Source: Rhizobium halophilum (GTDB taxonomy: Bacteria > Pseudomonadota > Alphaproteobacteria > Rhizobiales > Rhizobiaceae). Taken from it: a stretch of DNA of 64,000 bases. The DNA lies in contig NZ_JAKJHS010000004.1 in the NCBI RefSeq assembly GCF_021648825.1, positions 299,192 to 363,191 on the forward strand, read 5' to 3'. The notes below the pieces were generated by a model, which was not told the origin of the DNA, searched no databases, and was given only the letters and a program-made list of their open reading frames with translations. Of this stretch, positions 48,615 to 57,984 are shown piece by piece. Positions within the stretch are counted from its first letter, which is position 1. The number at the start of each line of letters is the position of its first letter. Both the position numbers and the translations under genes were made by a program.

Positions 48615-48691
48615 GCACCCGTAGCTCAGCTGGATAGAGCACCAGACTACGAATCTGGGGGTCAGGAGTTCGAATCTCTTCGGGTGCGCCA
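48615..48691 (+). tRNA. tRNA-Arg (anticodon ACG)
   Basis: A complete cloverleaf: acceptor stem GCACCCG / CGGGTGC, D-loop with AGCTGGATAG, anticodon loop CTACGAA presenting ACG between CCAGA and TCTGG, and T-arm with GTTCGAATC. The discriminator is G and the CCA end is encoded. The A34 is normally edited to inosine by TadA to read CGU, CGC and CGA. Confidence 0.97.
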
Positions 48692-48747
48692 TTTCTCCTA
48701 GTCCCGTTCGTATGCCGTCACTAAGGTCACCCGGTATTCCAGGACGA

Positions 48748-49677
48748 TCAGATGTCCTTGGGAAGGTTTGTGGGAAGGTCCATATCGCCGTCTTTCAGAA
48801 CGAGTGTCTTCATCCCGTCGTCAAGTCCAGCCACCGCCGAGGGAGGCTCCAGCGCTCCGGCTTGCTGTAGCTCGATCAACCGCGTGGCTGCAAAAAGATC
48901 TCCATTCTCCGCTGCCATCGCATAAACATCCGCTGCCTGCTGCAGGTCAGGTTCAATTCCTTCCCCCGTCTCCAGCATGATGCCAAGATTAATCATCGCA
49001 TCAACATTGCCGCGGGCAACAGCCAGGTCATACCAAGCAATTGCCGTTTGATCATCGGCTGGCACTAACTGCCCCTCATCATAGATGACGCCGATGTTGA
49101 ACGCCGCGGTATTGTCTCCGGCTGCGGCGGCCTTTTCGAACCAGTACAGGGCCTTGTTGACGTCCGGCTGCGTTCCAAGTCCATCACGATAGGCGACACC
49201 GAGATTGTAGGACGCAAGCACGTTACCGCTCTGTGCAGCCTCGGAATACATGTTGAACTCTGCTTCAGCATCGCCGAGGCGGCCCATCAGCATCCCGAAA
49301 TTCACCTTGGCCGCCGCGTAGTCCGCGTCAACAGCGGCTTGGTAGGCCTCCATTGCTTGATTAATCTCCTGCGCCTGGTTCAGCGCACGGCCCAGTTGGT
49401 AAGCGAAACGCGGATTGCCAGATTGCTCGTAGGCGGTCTGGCAAGCATCTACAGCGGCAAGATCAATATTGCCTACGGGCACAGGACTGAAGGCAGTGTT
49501 GCGCTGATTGTCAGCGGCGCTTCCAGCCATACGGTCGCATTCTTCTTGAGCGCCTTGCGCAATCAGTGCACTGCCTTGTTCTTCGGCCACGGGAGCAGCT
49601 GCCATCGACAAAAGAATTGCTGCCGTGCTTGTGGCAAATGCAAAACCCCGGTTGACTTTCGATATCTGGGATTTCAT
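48748..49677 (-). CDS. Exported Sel1/TPR-repeat protein
   Basis: A 309-residue protein with an N-terminal signal segment (VNRGFAFATSTAAILLSMAAAPVA). From about residue 90 it is made of Sel1-like repeats of about 36 residues, for example NVLASYNLGVAYRDGLGTQPDVNKALYWFEKAAAAGDNTAAFNIGVIYDEGQLVP and its continuation, six or so units in all. There is no catalytic domain; Sel1 repeats mediate protein contacts. The region before the repeats has two cysteines (EECDRM, DACQTAY) that might pair in the periplasm. It is divergent from pyrC. Partner unknown. Confidence 0.82.
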   Translation of the reverse strand: MKSQISKVNRGFAFATSTAAILLSMAAAPVAEEQGSALIAQGAQEECDRMAGSAADNQRNTAFSPVPVGNIDLAAVDACQTAYEQSGNPRFAYQLGRALNQAQEINQAMEAYQAAVDADYAAAKVNFGMLMGRLGDAEAEFNMYSEAAQSGNVLASYNLGVAYRDGLGTQPDVNKALYWFEKAAAAGDNTAAFNIGVIYDEGQLVPADDQTAIAWYDLAVARGNVDAMINLGIMLETGEGIEPDLQQAADVYAMAAENGDLFAATRLIELQQAGALEPPSAVAGLDDGMKTLVLKDGDMDLPTNLPKDI

Positions 49678-49901
49678 TGTCTGCTCCGATTCACATATTC
49701 TTCACGTTTCGCTAATCGAACGCTCGAATCGCGTACCGGTTCCTCAGTGACGTTCCTCGACCCTTTGAGCGGGTAACAGAGGGCGACACTTTTTCGCGAT
49801 TGATTGAACGTTCTGCTGCTTCAAGGACGATGAAGCAGAGATTGTTTCCTTCCCATGGTTGATGCTATGCGAGCGCAAGCGAAGACTTGTGAAGGCTCCT
49901 G

Positions 49902-50942
49902 ATGAAGACGCTCACCATCCGCCGCCCTGACGATTGGCATCTGCACCTGCGAGACGGAGAGGTGTTGAGCGGCGTGATCGAAGACACCAGCCGCCACTTC
50001 GCGCGCGCCATCATCATGCCGAACCTGGTTCCGCCGGTGGTAACAACGGCTGACGCCGCAGCATATCGGGAGCGGATTATGGCCGCAGTGCCGAGCGGTG
50101 ACCGGTTCCAGCCGCTGATGACGCTCTACCTGACGGAAGGGACGGATCCTCAGGATGTCGCAGCCGGAAAGGAAAGGGGCCTTATCACAGCGGTTAAACT
50201 CTATCCGGCTGGGGCGACCACCAACTCCAGCAGCGGTGTACGCAACATCGACAAGGCGATGCCAGTTCTGGAGCGTATGGCTGAGATCGGCCTGCCGCTC
50301 TGTGTGCATGGCGAGGTGACGACGGCCGAGGTCGACATCTTCGACCGCGAGGCCGTGTTCATCGAAACGGTGCTGGATCCGCTGCGCAAGCGTTTACCGG
50401 AACTGAAGATTACGATGGAGCACGTCACTACGAAGGAGGGTGTGGACTACATCAAGAACTCTTCCGCCAACCTGGCCGGAACGATCACCACGCACCACCT
50501 CATCATCAACCGCAACGCCATCCTTGTCGGCGGCATCCGCCCCCATTACTACTGTCTGCCGGTCGCCAAGCGGGAGCACCATCGACTGGCGCTGCGAACC
50601 GCCGCCACGTCCGGTGATCCTCGCTTCTTTCTCGGTACCGACTCTGCTCCGCATGTGGATCCGCTGAAGGAATGTGCCTGCGGCTGCGCGGGCATCTATA
50701 CCTCGCCCAACACGATGAGTTGCCTTGCCCATGTCTTCGAAGAGGAGAATGCGCTCGCGCAGTTGGAGGCCTTCACCTCGCTCAGCGGTCCGGCATGGTA
50801 TGGACTCCCGCCGAACGAGGAAAGGATGACGCTGGTTAGGCGGGACGAGCCGCTACAGTTTCCGAAGAAGCGCGAAACAGGCGCGGGCGCCATCACAGTC
50901 TTCGATCCGCTGTTCCCGCTTTACTGGGAAGTCGAGGCCTGA
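49902..50942 (+). CDS. pyrC: Dihydroorotase (class II, PyrC)
   Basis: PyrC cyclises carbamoyl aspartate in pyrimidine synthesis. The 346-residue zinc enzyme has the metal-binding [11 protein letters not shown], the carboxylated-lysine segment [15 protein letters not shown], further His ligands in PLCVHGEVT and MEHVTTK, and the catalytic Asp in LGTDSAPH. Length and motifs match the short, E. coli-like class II enzyme. pyrE, a later step in the same pathway, follows after 90 bases. Confidence 0.96.
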   Translation: MKTLTIRRPDDWHLHLRDGEVLSGVIEDTSRHFARAIIMPNLVPPVVTTADAAAYRERIMAAVPSGDRFQPLMTLYLTEGTDPQDVAAGKERGLITAVKLYPAGATTNSSSGVRNIDKAMPVLERMAEIGLPLCVHGEVTTAEVDIFDREAVFIETVLDPLRKRLPELKITMEHVTTKEGVDYIKNSSANLAGTITTHHLIINRNAILVGGIRPHYYCLPVAKREHHRLALRTAATSGDPRFFLGTDSAPHVDPLKECACGCAGIYTSPNTMSCLAHVFEEENALAQLEAFTSLSGPAWYGLPPNEERMTLVRRDEPLQFPKKRETGAGAITVFDPLFPLYWEVEA

Positions 50943-51032
50943 CGCAGGCGCTGGCCGCAGTGTAGCCATCTGGCGCCTGAAGCGGCATGCTGCTATGGCG
51001 CTCCTCGAAGAGGGACACGAAGGAGCGGCAGC

Positions 51033-51728
51033 ATGATCCAGACCACCTTTACCGACCGCGGCACCATGGCCGAGCTGATGGCGAGGATGTTGTGGGAGAT
51101 CGGGGCCGTGCACTTCTCGGCCGATAAGCCTTACAAGCTGTCCTCCGGCATGATGAGCCCGGTCTATATCGATTGCCGCAAGCTCATCTCCTACCCCCGC
51201 ATTCGTTCCACCATCATGGACTTCGCGGCGGCCACCGTCGTGCGCGATGCAGGCTTCGAGATGTTTGACTGCGTTGCAGGGGGAGAGACCGCAGGCATCC
51301 CCTTTGCGGCCTTCCTTGCCGAGCGGCTCGGCCTGCCGATGATCTACGTGCGCAAGGCGCCCAAGGGGCACGGTCGAAACGCGCAGATCGAGGGACATAT
51401 GCCGGAAGGCTCACGGGTGCTTGTTATCGAAGATCTGACCACTGCAGGCGGCAGCATGTTCAAGTTCATCGATGCCATCCGCGCCGCCGGCGGAACGGTT
51501 GACCATGGGATCGCACTCTTCTTTTACGGCATCTTTTCGGAGGCCGAAGCGCGCTTCGCGGAGGGAAAGGTCCAGCTGCATCACATCGCCACCTGGCGCA
51601 ACGTGCTTTCGGTTGCCCGGGCACAAAATCTTTTCGACGAGAACACTCTCGCCGAGGTTGAAGCCTTCCTCGACGCCCCCCTGGCCTGGTCAGGTCGAAA
51701 CGGCGGCGTAAGTGAGCTTTCGCTCTAG
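51033..51728 (+). CDS. pyrE: Orotate phosphoribosyltransferase
   Basis: PyrE joins orotate and PRPP to give OMP. The 231-residue protein has the PRPP loop [13 protein letters not shown], the catalytic-loop [14 protein letters not shown] and the N-terminal [18 protein letters not shown] block. GAAGGAGCG precedes the ATG. It is in the same direction as pyrC, and the two may share a transcript; frk follows at 53 bases. Confidence 0.96.
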   Translation: MIQTTFTDRGTMAELMARMLWEIGAVHFSADKPYKLSSGMMSPVYIDCRKLISYPRIRSTIMDFAAATVVRDAGFEMFDCVAGGETAGIPFAAFLAERLGLPMIYVRKAPKGHGRNAQIEGHMPEGSRVLVIEDLTTAGGSMFKFIDAIRAAGGTVDHGIALFFYGIFSEAEARFAEGKVQLHHIATWRNVLSVARAQNLFDENTLAEVEAFLDAPLAWSGRNGGVSELSL

Positions 51729-51781
51729 CCAAGCGACAAAAGCTCACGTATCGAAAGCGCAGCAGTTCTGGGAGGACCAGC

Positions 51782-52708
51782 ATGATCTTGTGTTGTGGTG
51801 AAGCGCTGATCGACATGTTGCCGCGCGAGACGATGCTGGGGGAAAAGGGCTTTGCCCCCTACGCCGGTGGTGCCGTCTTCAATACCGCGATCGCCCTCGG
51901 CCGCCTCGGCCAGCCGACCGGCTTCTTCACCGGTCTTTCCGACGACATGATGGGCGACATCCTGCGCGAGACCTTGGCGGCCAGCCATGTCGATTCCAGC
52001 TTCGCCGCCGTCTCCTCACGGCCGACTACCATTGCCTTCGTCAAGCTGGTCGACGGTCAGGCAAGCTATGCCTTCTATGATGAAGGCACGGCGGGACGCA
52101 TGATCACCGAAGCGGACCTGCCGATGCTCGGCGATGATTGCGAGGCGCTCCACTTCGGTGCGATCAGCCTCATTCCGGAACCCTGCGGCTCGACCTATGA
52201 GGCGCTGATGGCACGCGAGCACGAGAAGCGCGTCATCTCCTTTGACCCGAACATCCGTCCCGGCTTCATCAAGGACAAGCAGAAACACCTCGATCGCGTC
52301 GCCCGCATGGCCGCGATGTCCGACATCATCAAGTTCTCCGACGAGGACCTGGACTGGTTTGGCCTGGAAGGTGACGACGACGCCCGTGCTTATTATTGGC
52401 TGTCTAAGGGTGCCAAGCTGGTCGTCCTGACCCGTGGCGCCGAAGGCGCGACCGCCTACACCAGCAGCTTCAAGACGTCCGTGCCAAGCGAGCGGGTGAC
52501 GGTGATCGACACCGTCGGTGCTGGCGACACTTTCGACGCCGGTATCTTGGCCTCCTTCAAGATGCAGGACCTGCTGACGAAGGAGAAGGTGGCAAGTTTG
52601 ACCGAAGATCAGGTGAGGGTGGCCCTGGCATTGGGTGCCAAGGCGGCCGCCGTCACGGTATCGAGGGCAGGCGCCAATCCACCATTTGCCCATGAGATTG
52701 GCCTCTAG
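51782..52708 (+). CDS. frk: Fructokinase (PfkB family)
   Basis: A 308-residue PfkB sugar kinase. It has an N-terminal CCGEALIDMLP, the substrate loop GGAVFNTAIALGRLGQPTGFFTGLSDD, SFDPNIRPGFI, and the catalytic DTVGAGDTFDAGILAS. The sequence fits rhizobial fructokinases, which make fructose 6-phosphate. That assignment is supported by the convergent neighbour pgi, which interconverts fructose and glucose 6-phosphate. Other PfkB substrates cannot be ruled out. No sugar transporter is adjacent. Confidence 0.85.
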   Translation: MILCCGEALIDMLPRETMLGEKGFAPYAGGAVFNTAIALGRLGQPTGFFTGLSDDMMGDILRETLAASHVDSSFAAVSSRPTTIAFVKLVDGQASYAFYDEGTAGRMITEADLPMLGDDCEALHFGAISLIPEPCGSTYEALMAREHEKRVISFDPNIRPGFIKDKQKHLDRVARMAAMSDIIKFSDEDLDWFGLEGDDDARAYYWLSKGAKLVVLTRGAEGATAYTSSFKTSVPSERVTVIDTVGAGDTFDAGILASFKMQDLLTKEKVASLTEDQVRVALALGAKAAAVTVSRAGANPPFAHEIGL

Positions 52709-52750
52709 TTTCCTCCCGGCAGGCTCCGCCGCCGGCACAAGAGGCCGGGG

Positions 52751-54376
52751 CTACGCCTTCAGTCCCACCAGCGCCTTCACCAGCCCTTGCGTCGAGGAGT
52801 CGTGCCCGTCGGCGCTCTCCTTGCCTTCGACGATCGGCAGCAGGCCTGTCGCCAGCTCCTTGCCAAGCTCCACGCCCCACTGATCGAAGGAGTTGATGCG
52901 GAAGAGCACGCCTTCGACGAAGACGCGATGTTCGTAAAGCGCGATTAGGCGACCGAGGGCGAACGGCGTCAGCTGGTCGTAAACGAAGGTGATCGAGGGG
53001 CGGTTGCCGGGGAACACGCGGTGCGGCGCGATAAAGTCCGCTTTCGTCTCGTCCACGCCCTTCGACGTCAGCTGCGCCTTGGCTTCCTCGAGCGTCCGCC
53101 CCTTCATCAGTGCCTCAGACTGGGCGAGGCAGTTGGCGATCAGCAACTCGTGCTGGTGCCTCAGGTCCGGTTCGAAGCCGTTCGCCGCGATCATGAATTC
53201 GGCCGGGATGACCGTCGTGCCCTGATGGATGAGTTGGTAGAAGGCGTGCTGGCCGTTGGTGCCGGGCTCGCCCCAGACGACGGGGCCGGAATCCCCGTCG
53301 ACCGGCGTGCCGTCGACGGTGACGCCCTTGCCGTTTGATTCCATGTCGAGCTGTTGCAGATAGGCCGGGAAGCGCAGCAGCCGCTGGTCATAGGGCAGGA
53401 TGGCGCGCGAAGGGTAGCCCAGCACGTTGCGATGGTAGAAGCCTATGAGACCAAGCAGCATCGGCAGGTTCTGCCGCACCGGCGCCTCGCGGAAGTGCTT
53501 GTCCATGGCGTGAGCACCATCAAGGAAGCGCCCGAAGTTCTCCGGGCCGACCGCGATCATCAGCGGCAGGCCGATCGCTGACCAGATGGAATAGCGCCCT
53601 CCGACCCAGTCCCAGAAGCCGAACACGCGGTCGCTCTCGATGCCGAAGGCCGCCACCTTGTCGAGCGCGGTTGAGACGGCCGCGAAATGGTGCTTGACCG
53701 CGTCCTCGCCAAGCTTCTCGGCAATGAAGGCGCGCGCCGTGGCGGCATTCGTCATCGTCTCGATTGTCGTGAAGGTCTTCGAGGCGATGATGAACAGCGT
53801 CGATTCTGCATTCAGCAGCTTCAAAGTATCGGCGATATGGGCGCCGTCAACATTGGAAACGAAATGCGCGCGGGGGCCGTCATGAAAAGGTGCCAGCGCC
53901 AGTGTCGCCATCACCGGGCCCAGGTCAGAGCCTCCGATGCCGATATTGACGATGTCGGTGATGGCCTTGCCAGTCGCGCCCTTCAGCGCACCAGAGCGAA
54001 TGCCGTCGGAAAAGCGAGCCATGGCGCGAAGCACCGCCTCGACGTCTGCCATCACGTCCGTGCCGTCCACCATGACCGGGGTGCCGGTGCGGTTTCGAAG
54101 CGCCGTATGCAGTACAGCTCGCTCTTCGGTGAAATTGATCGCCTCGCCGGAAAACATCGCCTCTCGCTTCGCCGCGACGCCCGCCTCGTCAGCCAGACGT
54201 TCCAGCAGGCCCAGGATGTCTTCATTGATGGCGATCTTCGAGAAATCCATCAGCAGGTCATCGAGCGACGCGCTGTATCGCTCGAACCGGCGCGGATCGG
54301 CGGCGAATGCCGCCCGAAGATCGGTCGCGTTCGTTGCGGCAACTGTGTTCTTCAGGTCTTTGATGATGGCCTGCAT
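52751..54376 (-). CDS. pgi: Glucose-6-phosphate isomerase
   Basis: Pgi interconverts glucose 6-phosphate and fructose 6-phosphate. The 541-residue protein shows the family signatures [31 protein letters not shown] and [17 protein letters not shown]. Catalytic Lys, Glu and His positions lie within these blocks as expected. Length is standard for the proteobacterial enzyme. The stop is 42 bases from the convergent fructokinase gene. In rhizobia, where the Entner-Doudoroff route dominates, Pgi mainly returns fructose 6-phosphate to glucose 6-phosphate. Confidence 0.96.
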   Translation of the reverse strand: MQAIIKDLKNTVAATNATDLRAAFAADPRRFERYSASLDDLLMDFSKIAINEDILGLLERLADEAGVAAKREAMFSGEAINFTEERAVLHTALRNRTGTPVMVDGTDVMADVEAVLRAMARFSDGIRSGALKGATGKAITDIVNIGIGGSDLGPVMATLALAPFHDGPRAHFVSNVDGAHIADTLKLLNAESTLFIIASKTFTTIETMTNAATARAFIAEKLGEDAVKHHFAAVSTALDKVAAFGIESDRVFGFWDWVGGRYSIWSAIGLPLMIAVGPENFGRFLDGAHAMDKHFREAPVRQNLPMLLGLIGFYHRNVLGYPSRAILPYDQRLLRFPAYLQQLDMESNGKGVTVDGTPVDGDSGPVVWGEPGTNGQHAFYQLIHQGTTVIPAEFMIAANGFEPDLRHQHELLIANCLAQSEALMKGRTLEEAKAQLTSKGVDETKADFIAPHRVFPGNRPSITFVYDQLTPFALGRLIALYEHRVFVEGVLFRINSFDQWGVELGKELATGLLPIVEGKESADGHDSSTQGLVKALVGLKA

Positions 54377-54450
54377 GGAAGGTCCTCGTGATCCAGGGGA
54401 TGCACGGGAACCTATAAGCTTTCACTTCCAAATCAAGCCGCGTCGCGCCT

Positions 54451-56148
54451 TCAGCCGCGCAGCTCCCGCCGCAGGATCTTGCCGACGTTCGACTTAGGCA
54501 GCTCGTTGCGGAATTCTATCAGCCGGGGCCGCTTATAGCCGGTCAGGTTGGCCGCACAATGCTCCCTCAGCGCCTCTTCCGTCAGCTCCGGATCCTTCTT
54601 GACGACGAATAGTTTCACGACCTCGCCCGAATGCGGATCGGGGACTCCGACCGCCGCGCACTCCAGCACACCCGGGTGCATGGCCGCGACCTCCTCCACC
54701 TCGTTCGGATAGACGTTGAAGCCGGAAACAAGGATCATGTCCTTCTTGCGGTCGACTATTTTCGTGTAACCGCGTTCGTCCATATAGCCCATGTCACCGG
54801 AGCGGAAGAAACCATCTTCGGTCATCACCTTGGCCGTTTCGTCCGGCCGCTGCCAGTAACCAGCCATGACTTGCGGACCGCGGATGCAGATCTCGCCGAC
54901 TTCGCCGACTGGTAGAGCGTTGCCCTCTTCATCCCGGATCGAAATGTCGGTGGATGGTAATGGCAGCCCGATCATGCCGGTAAATTCCTGGCTGTCGAAG
55001 CGGTTCGCTGTTGCGACCGGTGAAGTCTCCGACAGTCCATAGCCTTCGGTGATCGCCGTCCCCGTCATTGCCTGCCAGCGCTCCGCGACCGGCCGCTGTA
55101 CCGCCATGCCTCCGCCAAGTGCCAGGATCAGGGAGGAGAAGTCTACCTTTGCGAAATCGGCATTGTTCATCAGCGCGTTGAACAACGTGTTGAGCCCAGG
55201 GAAGACATGCACCTTGTGCTTCTGCAGTTCTTTCACGAAGGCGGGAATGTCGCGCGGGTTGGCGATCAGGATGTTGTGGCCGCCCATGGCGATCCCCATC
55301 AGCGAATTCACCGTCAGTGCGAAGATGTGATAGAGCGGCAGGGCACACACAAAGTTCAACACCTCCGGCCGCTGGCGGTTCTGGAAGGCAGCGTCGAGCC
55401 ACATCGAGATCTGCATCTTGTTGGCGATCAGATTGGCGTGCGTCAGCGTCGCCCCTTTTGAGATGCCCGTGGTCCCACCCGTGTATTGCAGGAAGGCGAC
55501 ATCATCGCTGTCGATGTCGACGGGCTTCAGGGGATGATGCGCGCCCTCTGCCAAGACCTTCTTGAAGGAGATAGCCGATGGAATGGACCATGCCGGTACC
55601 AGCTTCTTTACCTTGCGCACCACGAGATTCACCACGTGGCCCTTGAGGCCGAGCATGTCGCCCATTGAGGTGACAACAATGTGCCGAAGACCCACATTAC
55701 TCGCGACCTGCTGCACCGTGTGGGCAAAATTCTCCAGAACGAAGATCGCTTTCGCGCCCGAGTCCCTCAACTGATGCTCGAGTTCGCGCGGCGTATAGAG
55801 AGGGTTGACGTTCACCACCACGAAGCCGGCGCGCAAAATGCCGTAGGTGGCCACTGGGTTTTGCAGAACGTTCGGCATCATCACCGCGACGCGGTCGCCC
55901 TTCGCAAGGCCTTGCGCTTGCAGCCAGGCGCCAATCTTGCGCGTCTCCGCTTCAAGCTCGCGGTAGGTCATCTCCCGGCCCATGCTGGAAAAGGCGACGC
56001 GCGGAAGATATGCGTAGCAGCAGCTTTCGAAAAGTTCCGCCAGAGACTTGTAGGATAGCGCAGGCATCTCCGCAGGGACGGAAGGTGGATATGAAACGAG
56101 CCAAAGCTTCTCTGATAGATCGCCTGTTCTCACTGAAACGTCGCTCAT
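54451..56148 (-). CDS. fadD: Long-chain fatty acid-CoA ligase
   Basis: FadD activates fatty acids to acyl-CoA for beta-oxidation. The 565-residue adenylate-forming enzyme has the ATP motif LQYTGGTTGISKGATLTH near residue 215, the GYGLSETSP block, GEICIRGPQVMAGYW, the hinge RSGDMGYMDERGYTKIVDRKKDMILVSGFNVYPNEVE and the C-terminal lysine in SNVGKILRRELR. Similarity to FadD is strong through the whole length. A palindrome at 56272-56287 lies upstream and may bind a regulator. S. meliloti FadD is known to affect surface motility. Confidence 0.93.
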   Translation of the reverse strand: MSDVSVRTGDLSEKLWLVSYPPSVPAEMPALSYKSLAELFESCCYAYLPRVAFSSMGREMTYRELEAETRKIGAWLQAQGLAKGDRVAVMMPNVLQNPVATYGILRAGFVVVNVNPLYTPRELEHQLRDSGAKAIFVLENFAHTVQQVASNVGLRHIVVTSMGDMLGLKGHVVNLVVRKVKKLVPAWSIPSAISFKKVLAEGAHHPLKPVDIDSDDVAFLQYTGGTTGISKGATLTHANLIANKMQISMWLDAAFQNRQRPEVLNFVCALPLYHIFALTVNSLMGIAMGGHNILIANPRDIPAFVKELQKHKVHVFPGLNTLFNALMNNADFAKVDFSSLILALGGGMAVQRPVAERWQAMTGTAITEGYGLSETSPVATANRFDSQEFTGMIGLPLPSTDISIRDEEGNALPVGEVGEICIRGPQVMAGYWQRPDETAKVMTEDGFFRSGDMGYMDERGYTKIVDRKKDMILVSGFNVYPNEVEEVAAMHPGVLECAAVGVPDPHSGEVVKLFVVKKDPELTEEALREHCAANLTGYKRPRLIEFRNELPKSNVGKILRRELRG

Positions 56149-56271
56149 TGGGGCCTCCTCTTCCCTTTTGTTCTTGTCCTGCTTCCCGGGCGCAGAGTGC
56201 TCTGCTTGCAGAGTCTCACTATGCCACGGTCCTCATCCCCAGGCCATCTTCTCACATTTTGGTATATAACC

Positions 56272-56287
56272 TTGACGTAAGCGTCAA
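56272..56287. promoter_or_regulatory. Perfect inverted repeat in the fadD / PRC-barrel divergent region
   Basis: TTGACG-TAAG-CGTCAA is a perfect six-base-arm palindrome, 124 bases before fadD and 68 before the PRC gene. The layout resembles operators of MerR-type regulators of acyl-CoA and branched-chain catabolism (LiuR-like, TTGACGT-type arms). The palindrome is seen; the binder is inferred. An AT-rich GGTATATAAC lies next to it. Confidence 0.45.
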
Positions 56288-56354
56288 TGGGAACGAAGCG
56301 CGGGTGCACGAGTTCCTTCCTTTGGAACCTCAACCAACCGTGAGGAGGTACGTG

Positions 56355-56747
56355 ATGGTCCATCATGAACCGCGTGTAGGACAGGATCCCTACACCAAAG
56401 AAACCCCTTCGCTGATCGCCAGCGACAAGGTGGAAGGCACCCGCGTGTATGGGGCCGATGGTCAGCACATTGGCTCGGTTCAGCGCATGCTTCTAGAGAA
56501 GCGCGGCGGCCGCGTTGCCTATGTTGTCCTGAGCTTCGGTGGTTTCCTTGGCATCGGCGATGACTACTATCCGTTGCCATGGGAAAAGCTGACATATGAC
56601 GAGGAACTGGACGGCTATCGCATCGACCTGACAAAGGACCAGATCACTGGAGCGCCGCGTTATCAGGATCTCGAGGATGACAGCTGGTATCAGGACAAGG
56701 GCCGCACCATCTATGACTACTACGGCGTTCCGCCGTACTGGATGTAG
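56355..56747 (+). CDS. PRC-barrel domain protein
   Basis: A 130-residue protein with a single PRC-barrel: IASDKVEGTRVYGADGQHIGSVQRMLLEKRGGRVAYVVLSFGGFLGIGDDYYPLPWEKLTYD. The C-terminus is acidic and tyrosine-rich (DDSWYQDKGRTIYDYYGVPPYWM). PRC-barrel proteins of this kind are common, often stress-induced, in Rhizobiales; function is unknown. I chose ATG 56355, with GAGGAGG ahead of it. A stem-loop terminator follows. It is divergent from fadD. Confidence 0.82.
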   Translation: MVHHEPRVGQDPYTKETPSLIASDKVEGTRVYGADGQHIGSVQRMLLEKRGGRVAYVVLSFGGFLGIGDDYYPLPWEKLTYDEELDGYRIDLTKDQITGAPRYQDLEDDSWYQDKGRTIYDYYGVPPYWM

Positions 56748-56767
56748 AACGTTCGGCAGAGATACTT

Positions 56768-56790
56768 GAAGAGGCCCATGGGGCCTCTTT
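56768..56790 (+). terminator. Terminator after the PRC-barrel gene
   Basis: A nine-base perfect stem AAGAGGCCC / GGGCCTCTT with an ATG loop is followed by TTTCC. It lies 21 bases after the PRC stop and upstream of the GNAT gene. Confidence 0.8.
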
Positions 56791-56857
56791 CCATTTGTTT
56801 AAGGCCTTCGTGGCAATCATCCCCCGTCGCCTAGAAAAAGGCTGGCGAGGGAACATC

Positions 56858-57973
56858 ATGCTGCAGAGGTCCGAAAAGGCATCAGTGCGCGATCTGGAGC
56901 GCGAGGACCTGCCTGCTGTTGCTCAACTTTTCCAGAAGACGTTCCGGAAATCGGAGCACACGCCGCCGTCTCTGGTGGCTCACCTCCACGAAATACTCTT
57001 CGCGCACCCGTGGCAGGACAGCGATCTTCCTTCAAAGATCCTGGTGTCGGAGAGCGGCCAAATACAAGGGTTCATCGGCGTCTTTCCTGGCCGTCTGGAA
57101 CTTGGCGGTCGATCGCTACGAGCCGCCTTCGCTGGCTCGCTGATGGTAGAAAACCCCGAGGCGAACCCGCTTGCGGGCGCTCGCCTGATCCGCGCCTTTC
57201 TGGCCGGACCGCAGGACCTATCGCTGACCGAGACAGCCAATGCGACGGCGCTTGGCATGTGGCAGAAGCTCTCCTTGCCCTTCGATGTCGGCTACAGCCT
57301 GAACTGGCTGCGCGTCTTCCGACCAGCCACGACCGCGGTGCGCTTGATGGAAAAGAACGTAGGTGCAGCACGCGTATTCAAGCCGATGGCATCCGTGGCC
57401 GACATGATCGCAGCGAACACAAGGCTCTCAACTCTTCGTTTCCAGCCTCAGTCACGGACTCCGCGCATCCGGTTCCGGGAGGCTACGTGCGCAGAGTTTC
57501 GCGATGCCGCCCTGATCCTTAAGGACCAGTTTCCGCTGCGGCCGCAGTGGGACATTCCCTCGCTCGATTGGCTGATCGATCAGGCCGCTCAGAAGAGGCA
57601 CTTGGGGACGCCTTTCTGGCGCGTGGGGGAGACCCGAGCGGGAGGTCTCGTAGGGGCCTATGCCTATTTCGGCCGCGCTGGGAGCCTTGGCTGGCTGCTG
57701 CAGGCGCTTTGTAGCCCCGACGCTGCCGGGGATCTCGTCGAGGACCTTTTTGCTCATGCCGATGCTGCAGGATGCGCGGGTCTTCGCGGTGCCGGTCATC
57801 CCTGGCTGACGCCGGAGCTCATCACCCGCAAGACGAGTTTTCACGGCCGCGCCTTCTATCTTGCTCATGCTCGTGACCAGTCTCTATTGGAGCCGATCCG
57901 CTTAGGCCGCGCCTTGATCAGTGGGTTGGCGGGCGAGAGTTGGATGCGACTGATAGGCGATAGCTTCGACTGA
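56858..57973 (+). CDS. GNAT-family acetyltransferase-like protein, linked to the ACP/AMP-ligase locus
   Basis: A 371-residue protein. The N-terminal half is GNAT-like (ASVRDLEREDLPAVAQLFQKTFR, then KILVSESGQIQGFIGVFPG with the typical beta strands), and the C-terminal half appears to be a second, divergent GNAT-like fold (IRFREATCAEFRDAALIL). I see no perfect acetyl-CoA loop. ATG 56858 is chosen, just after the PRC terminator. It converges with the NAD-synthase-like gene, 11 bases between stops, so it borders the ACP/ligase operon but is not part of it. An N-acylation step in that pathway is a guess. Confidence 0.7.
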   Translation: MLQRSEKASVRDLEREDLPAVAQLFQKTFRKSEHTPPSLVAHLHEILFAHPWQDSDLPSKILVSESGQIQGFIGVFPGRLELGGRSLRAAFAGSLMVENPEANPLAGARLIRAFLAGPQDLSLTETANATALGMWQKLSLPFDVGYSLNWLRVFRPATTAVRLMEKNVGAARVFKPMASVADMIAANTRLSTLRFQPQSRTPRIRFREATCAEFRDAALILKDQFPLRPQWDIPSLDWLIDQAAQKRHLGTPFWRVGETRAGGLVGAYAYFGRAGSLGWLLQALCSPDAAGDLVEDLFAHADAAGCAGLRGAGHPWLTPELITRKTSFHGRAFYLAHARDQSLLEPIRLGRALISGLAGESWMRLIGDSFD

Positions 57974-57984
57974 CGCCGTCGCCT

